Assembly (NCBI GenBank): GCA_947378965.1
Contig: CANCMG010000032.1
Location: forward strand, 1-41,447
Length of the DNA: 41,447 nt
Direction of reading: 5' to 3'
DNA from: Alcaligenaceae bacterium
Lineage (GTDB): Bacteria > Pseudomonadota > Gammaproteobacteria > Burkholderiales > Burkholderiaceae_B
Shown here: positions 7,871 to 16,311 of the stretch, in pieces
How the letters are laid out: the number at the start of each line of letters is the position of its first letter
Position numbering within the stretch: position 1 is the first letter of the stretch
Notes under the pieces: generated by a model
What the model saw: the letters and a program-made list of their open reading frames with translations, nothing else
The model's database searches: none
Told to the model about the DNA's origin: nothing
Made by a program: the position numbers and the translations under genes

Positions 7871-8395
7871 TCAGGTTGACTTGAGTCTGAGCGAGAGCAT
7901 CAGCCGATATTGTGCTGCGTCAAGATAGGGCTGCTTGTTCATTAAATCCATTAAAAGTTGATCCGCCAAGATGACTTGATCAGCGGGCAACTCTTTCATG
8001 ACAGCTGAGTACACAGCAAAGCGACCACCGTTTGCCCAGACTTGAATGGCTTGCTCATGTACCTGAGTGAGCTGAAGTTTTTGTTGAATACGTTTCAGGC
8101 GTTGCAGGTCAGCCTCAGCTTTGCCGTATGCGGTTCGTGCCTCTGCTTGCCCTGAGCCCCTTAACACCCTAAGACGTGCCGCTGTGCGAATGGTGAGATA
8201 GTCAGCCTGCGAGGTGACGTTTGAGCGTTCAAGCTGTTTAATCTGCGCCAACAACAAGTCAGGGTGCGCGTCAACCTGGCTCGCGAGTTTTTTTAAACTT
8301 GCGGGCACACGATGCCCGCGCTGTTCGAGCAAGCTTTGGTAGCGCTGCGCGGTGAACTGCGTTTGTCCAACAGGGATTGAACGCGGTAGCGGCAT
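7871..8395 (-). CDS. Hypothetical protein, helical, 174 residues
   Basis: I do not recognise this protein. It has no signal peptide or membrane segment, is rich in Gln, Leu, Ala and Arg, and looks almost entirely alpha-helical. The middle (about residues 45-115) has heptad-like Leu/Ile spacing suited to a coiled coil (KKLASQVDAHPDLLLAQIKQ and the later DLQRLKRIQQKLQ). ATG 8395 has only a weak Shine-Dalgarno. It is convergent with ilvE and divergent from the secreted-protein genes across a 396-bp gap. Base composition resembles its neighbours, and the uninterrupted frame plus the absence of a competing ORF supports it as a real gene. Confidence 0.6.
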   Translation of the reverse strand: MPLPRSIPVGQTQFTAQRYQSLLEQRGHRVPASLKKLASQVDAHPDLLLAQIKQLERSNVTSQADYLTIRTAARLRVLRGSGQAEARTAYGKAEADLQRLKRIQQKLQLTQVHEQAIQVWANGGRFAVYSAVMKELPADQVILADQLLMDLMNKQPYLDAAQYRLMLSLRLKST

Positions 8396-8791
8396 CTTGT
8401 TAGCAAGCGACTTAGGGTGATATAGTATATTTTAGTTAAACAGATTAGTACACCTTTCATGCTTTGACGTTAATCTTAGGGTTAAAAAAGTCTTTGCAAC
8501 GACTGTTTGTAACGACTTTTCACCGAAGAGACTCTGTAATAAATTGTCAACTCTAAGCTAAATGGGATATTTCTCCTTGCACAAGGTAGTGCGACGGTTT
8601 ACTATTTGACGAGCTTTTTTTTGCGGCTTACAGCATTACGTTTGTTTCATAACAGTACATTGCGGCGCTTTGGCAGATGTTCATAGCGACGCACAGTAAG
8701 GTACGGTTGCCCGTTGGGATGAATCCCTTCGCTACATAGCCTGCTAGCCACCCCCCGTGAGTTGCCTTAGATCACAAACAGAGAACCTACG
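8396..8791. other. AT-rich 396-bp intergenic region between divergent genes
   Basis: No ORF with coding character is seen. The region is more AT-rich than the flanks and has two copies of AACGACT about 12 bp apart (near 8497-8516), a TTGACG at 8616-8621 followed by a T8 tract, and an AT-rich stretch (GATATAGTATATTTTAG) near 8418-8434 suited to a minus-strand -10. Promoters for both flanking genes are expected here, but none is convincing. A small RNA cannot be excluded. Confidence 0.5.
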
Positions 8792-9682
8792 ATGAAAACC
8801 CTTCGCCACGCTCTTAGAAACGTATCCGTCATAGCTGCCGCTTTATTTGTTAGCGCCGTGTCAGCCCAGCCGACGCCCCTGACACAAGCTCAGGCTGCCC
8901 CTCCCGGCGCGATTAAGCTGACCGCAGAACAAGAATCTGCTTTGCGCAGAATCACCGAAGTTCAACTCAAGCCGCAGTACTTCTACCCTTCACTCGGCGC
9001 AGGGATTCCGATTGGTTTTGGTGCAAACTGGGGAGACATCATGATCGGTGGCTCTGGCGCACTGACGGATAAAAATCGTAATCAGGTGGATGCAAGCCTT
9101 TCTATGACTGCGGGTTTGTTTGATGGCTCAAAGTACTTAGGTGCAGAGATCTCTGCCAACGTACTCTCGATTCGTAACTTTGGCGCGAACATGAGTTATG
9201 ACGCAAAGATTCATCGGATGTTGTATCAGGGCGAAGAGGGCTTCTTGTCACTGGCAATCGGTCGTAATAACTTTGCTTGTAGCGGTACTGAAATTTGCAG
9301 TAGCACACCCAATGCCTATGGGATTGCACCCAATACGGCGAGTAATTACATGGCGCTAAGCGGGTTGACTGAAATAAAGGTCGGTGAGGGCAAAGGGCTG
9401 CCCGTCAAGGCGACGCTAGGCGTTGGTAATGGGTATTTTGCGAGCAATTGGCAAAAGAACAACGTTTACAACGTTTTCGGTGATATTGGTGTGCAATTCC
9501 ACAACCAAGTCGGTGTCAGTGCCGGCTGGAGCGGTGTAGGGATCAACGCAAATATTTCTGCCGTTCCATTTCCAGAATGGCCTTTCGTTGTTAACCTATT
9601 ATTCGCAGACATTGGAAACCAGTCTCCTGGAGGTTTCAATGCGATTCTCTCGGTTGGTTTCCCTCTAAACTTCCTGAAGTGA
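8792..9682 (+). CDS. Probable outer-membrane beta-barrel protein, unknown function
   Basis: An exported protein of 296 residues. The Sec signal peptide ends near VSAVSA-QP (residue 26). The mature part begins with a Pro/Ala linker and a short charged helix (LTAEQESALRRITEVQ), then shows alternating polar/hydrophobic, Gly- and aromatic-rich strands such as GAGIPIGFGANWGDIMIGGSGAL, GISAGWSGVGI-like segments and a final AILSVGFPLNF strand. This pattern suits a small outer-membrane barrel. The last residue is Lys rather than the usual Phe, and two Cys (FACSGTEICS) could form a loop disulfide. It is followed 26 bp later by a Ser/Thr-rich exported protein. I do not recognise the family. Confidence 0.68.
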   Translation: MKTLRHALRNVSVIAAALFVSAVSAQPTPLTQAQAAPPGAIKLTAEQESALRRITEVQLKPQYFYPSLGAGIPIGFGANWGDIMIGGSGALTDKNRNQVDASLSMTAGLFDGSKYLGAEISANVLSIRNFGANMSYDAKIHRMLYQGEEGFLSLAIGRNNFACSGTEICSSTPNAYGIAPNTASNYMALSGLTEIKVGEGKGLPVKATLGVGNGYFASNWQKNNVYNVFGDIGVQFHNQVGVSAGWSGVGINANISAVPFPEWPFVVNLLFADIGNQSPGGFNAILSVGFPLNFLK

Positions 9683-9708
9683 TTGACGCGACTCAAGGCT
9701 AAAACACT

Positions 9709-10164
9709 ATGAAAAACTCTCTAGATATGATGAATCACGCAATGCGCGTCGCCCTCTTGCCTTTGGTGCTGAGCACCGCGCTTTTCAGTCAAGTCGCCCT
9801 CGCCGGAGGCTCTTCCTCTGGTCAGTCAAGCGGCGCGAGTGTTGCTGGTTCTGCAACCACACAGCCTGCAGCTGTAAGCGGGCTGACCGCTATTCTTATG
9901 ACTGGCTCAGGTGTTACTCCTACTACCACAAGCTCTACAAGCACTACAACCACTAATGGCGTGACAACAACAACAACAACTACAACGACTTCGGTGTCTG
10001 TCCCTGTGAGCGTGGTGTCGGCCTCTTTCACGTCGGTGGGTCTCTCGATTCCTGCCAGCGGACAAAGTGTCACTTACGCGGGTGCTGGTGGGGGCACGTT
10101 TACCGTTACCAATACTAACGGTACAGTGACGATCACTTCAGTCACTGCAACCACGCAGTCATAG
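9709..10164 (+). CDS. Ser/Thr-rich exported low-complexity protein
   Basis: A 151-residue protein with a signal peptide ending near SQVALA-GG (about residue 32). The mature chain is almost entirely Gly/Ser, then Thr: a long Thr stretch (about residues 72-95) encoded by ACA/ACT/ACC triplets, then Val/Ser/Thr/Gly-rich strands (SVTYAGAGGGTFTVTNTNGTVTITS) that look like beta-solenoid or fibre sequence. It has no Cys and few charged residues. ATG 9709 is upstream of a second in-frame ATG (residue 12) that would also give a good signal peptide. Close spacing to the barrel gene suggests one operon. Function unknown; a surface or matrix polypeptide is a guess. Confidence 0.62.
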   Translation: MKNSLDMMNHAMRVALLPLVLSTALFSQVALAGGSSSGQSSGASVAGSATTQPAAVSGLTAILMTGSGVTPTTTSSTSTTTTNGVTTTTTTTTTSVSVPVSVVSASFTSVGLSIPASGQSVTYAGAGGGTFTVTNTNGTVTITSVTATTQS

Positions 10165-10187
10165 CCTTCAGGTTTGAGTGATTCAGT

Positions 10188-10279
10188 GAGCACTGCCCAA
10201 GACTTTATTGTTTTGGGTAGTCGCTCAGTCTGTTAAGCTCTAAGGCTTAGCGACCATCAGCCCAACACGTCAGTGTTGG
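10188..10279 (+). terminator. Pair of hairpins after the Ser/Thr-rich gene, possible terminator
   Basis: Two stem-loops follow the stop at 10164. The first (10188-10226) pairs GAGC..ACTGCCCAA with TTGGGTAGT..GCTC. The second (10262-10279) is a perfect 7-bp stem, CCAACAC-GTCA-GTGTTGG, followed by TGTTT. Neither has a long U-tract, so termination is only possible, not clear. Confidence 0.35.
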
Positions 10280-10351
10280 TGTTTAAGAGTACGACCACAA
10301 TCGGTTAAGTGGCTTCTCTTTGGGCGTCGCGGCACGCGGTCTGTGAAATGA

Positions 10352-11881
10352 ATGAGTCCAAGATATCTCCAGCTTTGTTGTGTTGTTGTCGGCGGTTTTT
10401 GTCTGCTTTGGCCGGCAATCTATAACGGCTATCCGCTGGCCTACAGCGATTCACACGTATTTATCTCGCAGCCAGTCGCTGGCTTCATGAATTGGGACAA
10501 GCCCTTCGTGTACGGGCCTCTGATCCTTTTATTTCATGCCTGGCAAACGCTTTGGCTGGTAATCATCGCTCAGGCACTGTTGGTGTCACATTTGCTTTGG
10601 CTGGTGACAGTGACCTTCCTGCCTGAGCGCCCCTTCGCCGCTGCCGCAATCTCGCATCAAAGTTTAGCCAGTGCAAGCGCTTTGCATCAAAGTTTAGTCA
10701 GTGCCAACGCTTGGTCAGTAGCTAAGCGCCATCTGTTGGCCTGCGGTGCACTTGCGTTGGTGAGCACAGCCCCGTGGTTTGTTAGTTTTTTGATGCCTGA
10801 TATTTTCGCAGCAGTCACGGTGCTGTGTATTTTTTTGCTGGGGTTTTCGACGCGTTTGACGCGCGCTCAAACGGCGTGGCTGATACTGCTAGGCGCCTTG
10901 GCGATTGCGGTTCACCTCTCACACCTTGTGATTGCTGGTGCCTGTGTGTTTGGCGTGCTTTGCATGAGTGTGCGTCGGTTAAACATTGCGGTCTTACCTT
11001 TAGTGGGTGCCATTGTCATTTTGCTTGGCACCAACCTTTATGCGTTTCAAAAAGCAACGATCTCGCCCCATGGGTCAGTCTTTATGCTTGCGCGTCTGTC
11101 GGGTGATGGTAATACCAAAGAGGTGCTTGAAAAATATTGCGCGCAAAAAAACTGGTACCTCTGCGCCTGGGTCGATCGTTTACCTGCGGATAGTGACGAT
11201 TTTTTATGGAACGGTCAGGGCCCTGTCTGGAGTCACCCAGGTGGGCCGATTGGACTGGCGCCAGAGGCCTCAGAAATTGTGTCTTACGTACTGCGTACCA
11301 GACCTTGGCCGGTCTTGTTGTCTGGTTTAAAAAACATGACTGAGCAGTTGTGGATGATTCAGTTGGGCGATACCTTGCACCCCGATCACTTGGATGTGAC
11401 GGTGGCTAAAAGTGTTCGTCAGTATTTTTCTGCTGCAGAGCTTGAGCGCCTGAACGGCTCCCGACAAATGAAAGATATGCTTGCTGCCGATGCCGTCTGG
11501 TTTAGCCGGATGAGCGTCGGGATATTTTATTTTTCTGTGTTGTTTGGGCTGTATGTGCTTTTTATTGCGTGGCGCAAGCGCGACGTAGGCCTTAGCGCTC
11601 TGCAAGCCAATGCAGCACTAGAACCTGAGCGATCGGACGCAGCGCTTGACGTTCAGAAAACTCATCAAGAGCTTGACCGCCGGCAGACTAAATTAGTTGT
11701 CAATTTTATTCTGATGCTTTGGCTCGGCGTTGCGGCCAATGCCTTCGCGACCGGTGCGCTTTCTAAGCCGCACCATCGCTATCAAGCCCGTATCGCATGG
11801 TTACTGGTGTTACCGCCGCTACTGTTGTTGTGGCGCAGCCCCGTTCAGAGCGGCTTGGCGCAGTCTGCCAAGCCTGTTTAG
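10352..11881 (+). CDS. Polytopic membrane protein, unknown function
   Basis: A 509-residue integral membrane protein with roughly ten hydrophobic segments, an N-in start, and a loop of about 150 residues (about 235-385) containing GDGNTKEVLEKYCAQKNWYLC and HPDHLDVTVAKSVRQYF. The arrangement, several N-terminal helices then a large extracytoplasmic region and C-terminal helices, resembles glycosyltransferase-39/ArnT-like or hypothetical DUF families, but I see no diagnostic motif, so no function is assigned. A 10-residue unit is duplicated at about residues 102-121 (HQSLASASAL, HQSLVSANAW). ATG 10352 is chosen; another ATG sits 4 bp upstream out of frame. Confidence 0.7.
   Translation: MSPRYLQLCCVVVGGFCLLWPAIYNGYPLAYSDSHVFISQPVAGFMNWDKPFVYGPLILLFHAWQTLWLVIIAQALLVSHLLWLVTVTFLPERPFAAAAISHQSLASASALHQSLVSANAWSVAKRHLLACGALALVSTAPWFVSFLMPDIFAAVTVLCIFLLGFSTRLTRAQTAWLILLGALAIAVHLSHLVIAGACVFGVLCMSVRRLNIAVLPLVGAIVILLGTNLYAFQKATISPHGSVFMLARLSGDGNTKEVLEKYCAQKNWYLCAWVDRLPADSDDFLWNGQGPVWSHPGGPIGLAPEASEIVSYVLRTRPWPVLLSGLKNMTEQLWMIQLGDTLHPDHLDVTVAKSVRQYFSAAELERLNGSRQMKDMLAADAVWFSRMSVGIFYFSVLFGLYVLFIAWRKRDVGLSALQANAALEPERSDAALDVQKTHQELDRRQTKLVVNFILMLWLGVAANAFATGALSKPHHRYQARIAWLLVLPPLLLLWRSPVQSGLAQSAKPV
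10654..10713 (+). repeat. 30-bp in-frame tandem duplication within the membrane-protein gene
   Basis: GCATCAAAGTTTAG at 10654 recurs at 10684 within two adjacent 30-bp units differing at about three positions. The duplication keeps the frame and repeats ten residues in a loop after the third hydrophobic segment. Confidence 0.8.
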
Positions 11882-11897
11882 GGCGCGTTTAGAGGCG

Positions 11898-12881
11898 CTA
11901 CTCGCGCTGAATATTACTGGCCTTGATGACGGTGGCCCATTTGGCGATTTCACCATCTACAAAGGCAGTGAGCGCTTGCGGGGTGCTACCTTCAATCTCA
12001 ATGGCCTGTTGCACTAGCTTAGCCTTGAGTTCGGGATCAACCAATACAGTATTGATCTCGCGGTTTAAGCGCTCGATGATTGCAGGGGCTGTACCCGTTG
12101 GCGCAAAGAAACCGTAGCTTGCAACCGATTCGAAACCTGGATAGCCCAATTCGGCTATCGTGGGTAAATCAGGCATCAGGGCAGAGCGTTTGGCAGTGGT
12201 GATTGCAAGCGCACGCACTTTGCCGTCTTTGAGCATTGGCAAATAAGGTGGCAACGTATCAAGCGCCATCGTGACTCGTCCAGAAATGAGATCAGGCATT
12301 AACAGAGAGGTGCCCTTATAGGGGATATGTAAAACGTCAATGCCTGCTGCCACTTTGAACATTTCACAGGTTAAGTGAATTAAGCCGCCCGTACCCGATG
12401 AGCCGCAGGTCAGTTTACCCGGCTCTTTTTTTGCTAGCGCAACGAGTTCGGCTAAATTTTTGACGGGTAACTCGTTGCTGATGACAACGATATTACTCAG
12501 TGTGCCAGCCATTGAGATCGCAGTTAAATCCTTCTTGAAGTTGTAACCAGGGTCTTTGTAATAGCTAACTGCTATCGAGTGCGAGCCGATCGAACCCATC
12601 AAGATGGTGTATCCGTCGGGCGCTGCCTTCGCCACGTAGGCCGCGCCGATATTGGCACCTGCGCCTGGCCTGTTTTCGATGACGACAGATTGCCCAAGCT
12701 TCACGGCAAGTTTTTCTGTAATCGCGCGCGTCAAGATATCAGTGGCGCCGCCCGCCGGAAACGGCACAACAACTTTAAGAGGTTTAGACGGATACGAGTC
12801 TTGTGCCAGCGAGGGTGTTGAAACGCCCGTGCCAAGAGCCAAGATCGCCAACAAGGTATTTAAATAACGATTCAAGCGCAT
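11898..12881 (-). CDS. Bug/TctC-family periplasmic substrate-binding protein (copy 1)
   Basis: Extracytoplasmic receptor of the Bug (TctC-like, tripartite tricarboxylate) family, 327 residues. The signal peptide ends at PSLAQ (about 27). Family marks: VVVPFPAGGATDILTRAI (ligand-loop Asp48), VVIENRPGAGANIGA, DGYTILMGS, CGSSGTGGLIHL, and HIPYKGTSLLMPDLISGRV. The ligand is usually a carboxylate held by main-chain amides and bridging waters in the PAGG-type loops. No TctA/TctB partner is nearby. It is divergent from the next Bug gene (146 bp between starts), so the two may share a control region. Start ATG 12881; the upstream Shine-Dalgarno is weak. Confidence 0.93.
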   Translation of the reverse strand: MRLNRYLNTLLAILALGTGVSTPSLAQDSYPSKPLKVVVPFPAGGATDILTRAITEKLAVKLGQSVVIENRPGAGANIGAAYVAKAAPDGYTILMGSIGSHSIAVSYYKDPGYNFKKDLTAISMAGTLSNIVVISNELPVKNLAELVALAKKEPGKLTCGSSGTGGLIHLTCEMFKVAAGIDVLHIPYKGTSLLMPDLISGRVTMALDTLPPYLPMLKDGKVRALAITTAKRSALMPDLPTIAELGYPGFESVASYGFFAPTGTAPAIIERLNREINTVLVDPELKAKLVQQAIEIEGSTPQALTAFVDGEIAKWATVIKASNIQRE

Positions 12882-13027
12882 GAGGTGTTATCCCGAAAAG
12901 TGAACAGACATCATAAACCTCAAGCAAGAAATGTGCCGCCGCGCTGGCTTAAAAGGGATATAGTGTCACCACAAAATATAGAATCCGCTTGAGTCAACAA
13001 ACACCAAGTGAATCACAGGAGACACAG

Positions 13028-14050
13028 ATGTTCAACACAAAAGTCGACGGGCTCGCTTCAATTCAAGCCAAACGTGCTGCGCCTAACACGATTCGCAGAA
13101 CCCTATTAACGGCGGCGGGAGCGGCGGTGCTTGCGCAGCCCGCCTTTGCACAGACAAAGTTTCCGAGCCGCCCGATTCGCATCATTGTGCCGTGGTTGCC
13201 TAGTGCCGCGGCGGATCTTGAATTACGCGCCTTAGCCCAGGCCGCTTCAGGCTACTTTGGTGAAGCTGTGGTCATTGAAAACAAGGCAGGCGCTAGCGGG
13301 ACCTTGGGTGCTCAGTTGTTGGCGAGCGAAACAAAAAGCGATGGTTATTTGCTGACCCAGATGCACTCGACGATTTTTCGGGTTGCAGGGATGGTCGATA
13401 AGCCAAACTATGATGTGATGAATGATTACAGTTGGATTTTGCAGTTGGTGGGGTATTCGTATGGAGTTGTGGTGCGCGCAGATTCGCCATGGCAAACCTT
13501 TGGTGACTTGTTGGCGTATGTCAAGGCCAACCCCGGCAAGTTGACGCTAGGTACCGCAGGTGTCGGGACAACTCAGCACATCACGATGACCCAGGTTGCG
13601 ATGCAGCAAGGCCTTGAATGGTTGCACGTCCCCTTTCGTGGTGGAGGCGATGATGTGCAAGCCTTATTGGGTGGTCAGATCATGGCGGTGGCGTCTTCAA
13701 CCCTTTGGGGTGAGTTGGTGCAGTCGGGCAAGTTGCGCTTGTTGGTGACCTTCGGCAAAGAGCGGATTAAGCGGTTTCCAGAGGCTCCAACCTTGATCGA
13801 GTGCGGCATCAATATCGCACAGACTTCACCCTATGGGTTGGTCGCGCCTAAAAATCTCGACCCTAACATCAAACAAATTCTGCACGACGGTTTTAAAAAA
13901 GCCCTTTATACACAATCGCATCTTGATGCCATCGCGCGTCTTGACATGCCGGTACAGTATATGGATAGCGCCGAGTATGAAGTGAAAGGCAAAGAGCTCT
14001 TTCAAAAAGAGATGGCAGCCGTTCGCCAACTTGGTATTCGCTTGAATTAA
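13028..14050 (+). CDS. Bug/TctC-family substrate-binding protein with altered ligand loop (copy 2)
   Basis: A 340-residue Bug-type receptor. ATG 13028 is preceded by AGGAGA; an in-frame TTG at 12989 lacks such a site. The leader is long and has twin arginines (NTIRRTLLTAAGAAVLAQPAFAQ), so Tat or Sec export is possible. Family segments: FPSRPIRIIVPW, VVIENKAGASGTLGAQLL, TLGTAGVGTTQHI, WLHVPFRGGGDDVQALLGGQI. The usual PAGGxxD loop reads LPSAAAD here, and the PYKG segment reads PFRGGG, so the ligand pocket probably differs from its neighbours. The amidohydrolase gene follows after 25 bp in the same direction, and the two probably handle the same compound. Confidence 0.92.
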   Translation: MFNTKVDGLASIQAKRAAPNTIRRTLLTAAGAAVLAQPAFAQTKFPSRPIRIIVPWLPSAAADLELRALAQAASGYFGEAVVIENKAGASGTLGAQLLASETKSDGYLLTQMHSTIFRVAGMVDKPNYDVMNDYSWILQLVGYSYGVVVRADSPWQTFGDLLAYVKANPGKLTLGTAGVGTTQHITMTQVAMQQGLEWLHVPFRGGGDDVQALLGGQIMAVASSTLWGELVQSGKLRLLVTFGKERIKRFPEAPTLIECGINIAQTSPYGLVAPKNLDPNIKQILHDGFKKALYTQSHLDAIARLDMPVQYMDSAEYEVKGKELFQKEMAAVRQLGIRLN

Positions 14051-14075
14051 TTCGCTAACTTGAAGATCACTTGCC

Positions 14076-15122
14076 ATGACACACCCTAAAGCTGAAAGCC
14101 ATTTTCCACCACCGCATATCCCTGTGCGCACTGATTGGATTGAGCAGTCAAATGAAGACATTCTTGAACCGTCTTTGCCGATTGTTGATCCTCATCATCA
14201 CTTATGGGATCGACCTGGTCAGCGCTATTTGTTTGAAGAGTTACTCGCAGATGTGCAAAGCGGTCACAATATCGAGGCAACGGTGTTTATCCAGTGTCGC
14301 TCGATGTATCGCTCAAGTGGCCCTGTTGAGCTGCGCCCAGTGGGCGAAGTTGAATACGTCAATGGCGTCGCGGCGCAAAGCGCAAGTGGGTTGTATGGAC
14401 CAACAGAGATTTGTGCCGGCATTGTTGGCTTTGCTGATCTGATGTTGGGTGCGCGCGTGCGCGCGGTACTCGAGGCTGAACTCGCGGTCGCACCCGAGCG
14501 TTTTCGCGGTATTCGTATCATGACGGCAGCCAGTCCCCATCCAGAGATTGCGCCAGGGTTTGGCAAGGTACCTGAGGGGTTGATGATGAACCCAGCCTTT
14601 CGCGAGGGGTTTGCTCAACTCGCACCCTTGGGGTTGTCTTACGACATGTGGGCATTTCATCCGCAGATGGGCGAGGTTGTTGATCTGGCACGTCGGTTTC
14701 CCGAGACTTCGATCATTGTGAATCATGCTGGTGGGCCGCTTGCCATTGGGCCCTATCAAGGAAAGCGCGACGAGGTGTTTAAAGACTGGTCAAAGAGTAT
14801 GAGAGCGCTGGCAACATGCCCCAATATCACCATGAAAATCGGTGGCTTGGGCATGCACATTGGTGGTTTTGATTTTCATACTCGCCCGATGCCGCCAAGC
14901 TCAAACGATTTGGCACAAGCCTGGCAACCTTTTGTTCAAGGTTGTATTGATGCCTTTGGGCCGAGTCGATGCATGTTTGAAAGTAATTTTTGTGTTGATA
15001 AAGGCACGGCCAGCTATGTGAATTTATGGAACGCATTTAAGCGTTTGACGCAAGGTTTTTCAGCAATCGAAAAAGCGCACCTGTATAGCGAGACGGCTAA
15101 GCGCGTGTATCGCCTGAAATAG
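14076..15122 (+). CDS. Amidohydrolase (COG3618, PDC-lactonase-like TIM barrel)
   Basis: A 348-residue metal-dependent hydrolase of the family containing 2-pyrone-4,6-dicarboxylate lactonase and related lactone/aryl-acid hydrolases. Evidence: the N-terminal strand IVDPHHHLWD with HxH ligands (His40-His42), GIVGFADLMLG, RFRGIRIM-type segment, IIVNHAGGPL and CMFESNFCVDKG near the C-terminus, in the expected order for the barrel. Cytoplasmic, no signal peptide. It follows the Bug receptor (copy 2) by 25 bp, suggesting capture of a lactone or carboxylate and hydrolysis in the cell. The exact substrate is not inferable. Confidence 0.87.
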   Translation: MTHPKAESHFPPPHIPVRTDWIEQSNEDILEPSLPIVDPHHHLWDRPGQRYLFEELLADVQSGHNIEATVFIQCRSMYRSSGPVELRPVGEVEYVNGVAAQSASGLYGPTEICAGIVGFADLMLGARVRAVLEAELAVAPERFRGIRIMTAASPHPEIAPGFGKVPEGLMMNPAFREGFAQLAPLGLSYDMWAFHPQMGEVVDLARRFPETSIIVNHAGGPLAIGPYQGKRDEVFKDWSKSMRALATCPNITMKIGGLGMHIGGFDFHTRPMPPSSNDLAQAWQPFVQGCIDAFGPSRCMFESNFCVDKGTASYVNLWNAFKRLTQGFSAIEKAHLYSETAKRVYRLK

Positions 15123-15287
15123 TGAGGGGGTCGAGTCAAGGTACCGCGCGACTACCTCAACTAGTAGAGCGTTCCCAGAGTCGGTATCGCACCAACGCGT
15201 GAGTGTCTGAAAAAATGACTGACCGAACGAGGCGGCAGAAAAGCCGGCTCAGTTCATTGACGCCAGGTGCTCTGTCGTGAAAGTTGC

Positions 15288-16289
15288 TTAGTCAAATTTG
15301 ATGTTGGCAGCTTTTAAAACAGCCCCCCATTTTTTGATTTCACTAGTCGTTAAGTTACCTAAATCTTCAGGCGTGCCTGGCGCGGGTGAAGCCCCCTGCT
15401 GGGCGAATTTTTCTTGTAAGTCAGGCAGGGCCAAGGCTTGATTGGTGGCGGCGTTGAGGGCCTTGATGACTGCCATGGGCGTGCCAGTTGGCGTAAACAA
15501 CGCAAAGTAAGACGTCACGCTAAAGCCGGGTATGCCCGCCTCGGCGATTGTTGGCACATCGGGTAACGCGGCGATCCGAGTAGGCCCGGTGATGCCTAGT
15601 GCGCGTACATTGTTGGCCTTAATCTGAGCCATTGCTGTGGGCAGATTATCAAACATCATTTCAATGTGCCCGCCCATCAAATCGGCCATTGCAGGAGTGC
15701 TGCCTTTATAGGGCACGTGCACCATATTGACTTGCGCCATATAGTTAAACAATTCGCCGGCCATGTGTAAAGAGGAGCCAGCACCCGCTGAGGCAAATGA
15801 TAGTTTGCCTGGCTCTTTCTTGGCCAAGGCAATCAGTTCTTGAATATTTTGTGCGGGTAATTTTTTGGTGACGATCAAGACGTTGGGTGCGTGTGTCACT
15901 AAGGCAACAGGTGCAAAATCGCGGACAAAATCAAATGGTAGTTTGCGCTCGGCTGCCTGGTTGACTGGGTTATTGAGCGAACCAAGGTAAAGTGTCAGGC
16001 CATCTGGTGTCGAACGTGCGACCTCAGCGGCTGCGATGTTGCCGTTGGCACCCGGTTTGTTTTCAACGATGACAGTTGCCTGCAGAATAGGCCCGATTTT
16101 TTCGGCGATGCTGCGTCCGATGCTGTCTGAGGTTCCTCCGGCTGGAAACCCGATCAATAAACGAATCGTCTTACCGGACAGTATAGAGGTGGCGTTGTTG
16201 CCTTGAGTCGTTTGTGCTGTCACCGTCAAACTCACCGCGCCTAGCACGAGGGACAGCAGGGCAGTCGTCACGCTTTTATGTAAAAACAT
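15288..16289 (-). CDS. Bug/TctC-family substrate-binding protein (copy 3)
   Basis: A 333-residue Bug receptor. The start ATG 16289 has AGGAGA at good spacing. The signal peptide ends near LTVTAQ. Family segments: LLIGFPAGGTSDSIGRSI, VIVENKPGANGNIAAAEV, DGLTLYLGS, FASAGAGSSLHMAGELF, HVPYKGSTPAMADLMGGHI. It is the last gene of the minus-strand run that starts at 22281, 22 bp after the acyltransferase gene. The 165 bp downstream, up to the convergent amidohydrolase, shows no strong terminator. Confidence 0.93.
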   Translation of the reverse strand: MFLHKSVTTALLSLVLGAVSLTVTAQTTQGNNATSILSGKTIRLLIGFPAGGTSDSIGRSIAEKIGPILQATVIVENKPGANGNIAAAEVARSTPDGLTLYLGSLNNPVNQAAERKLPFDFVRDFAPVALVTHAPNVLIVTKKLPAQNIQELIALAKKEPGKLSFASAGAGSSLHMAGELFNYMAQVNMVHVPYKGSTPAMADLMGGHIEMMFDNLPTAMAQIKANNVRALGITGPTRIAALPDVPTIAEAGIPGFSVTSYFALFTPTGTPMAVIKALNAATNQALALPDLQEKFAQQGASPAPGTPEDLGNLTTSEIKKWGAVLKAANIKFD

Positions 16290-16311
16290 TTGTAGGTCTC
16301 CTAATACTAGT

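Noticed and set aside
12989-13027. TTG start for Bug copy 2
   Set aside because: ATG 13028 has a strong AGGAGA site; the extra 13 residues add nothing recognisable.
15123-15287. Possible attachment site or small RNA between convergent genes
   Set aside because: Only short, imperfect palindromes were found, with no repeat partner elsewhere in the window.
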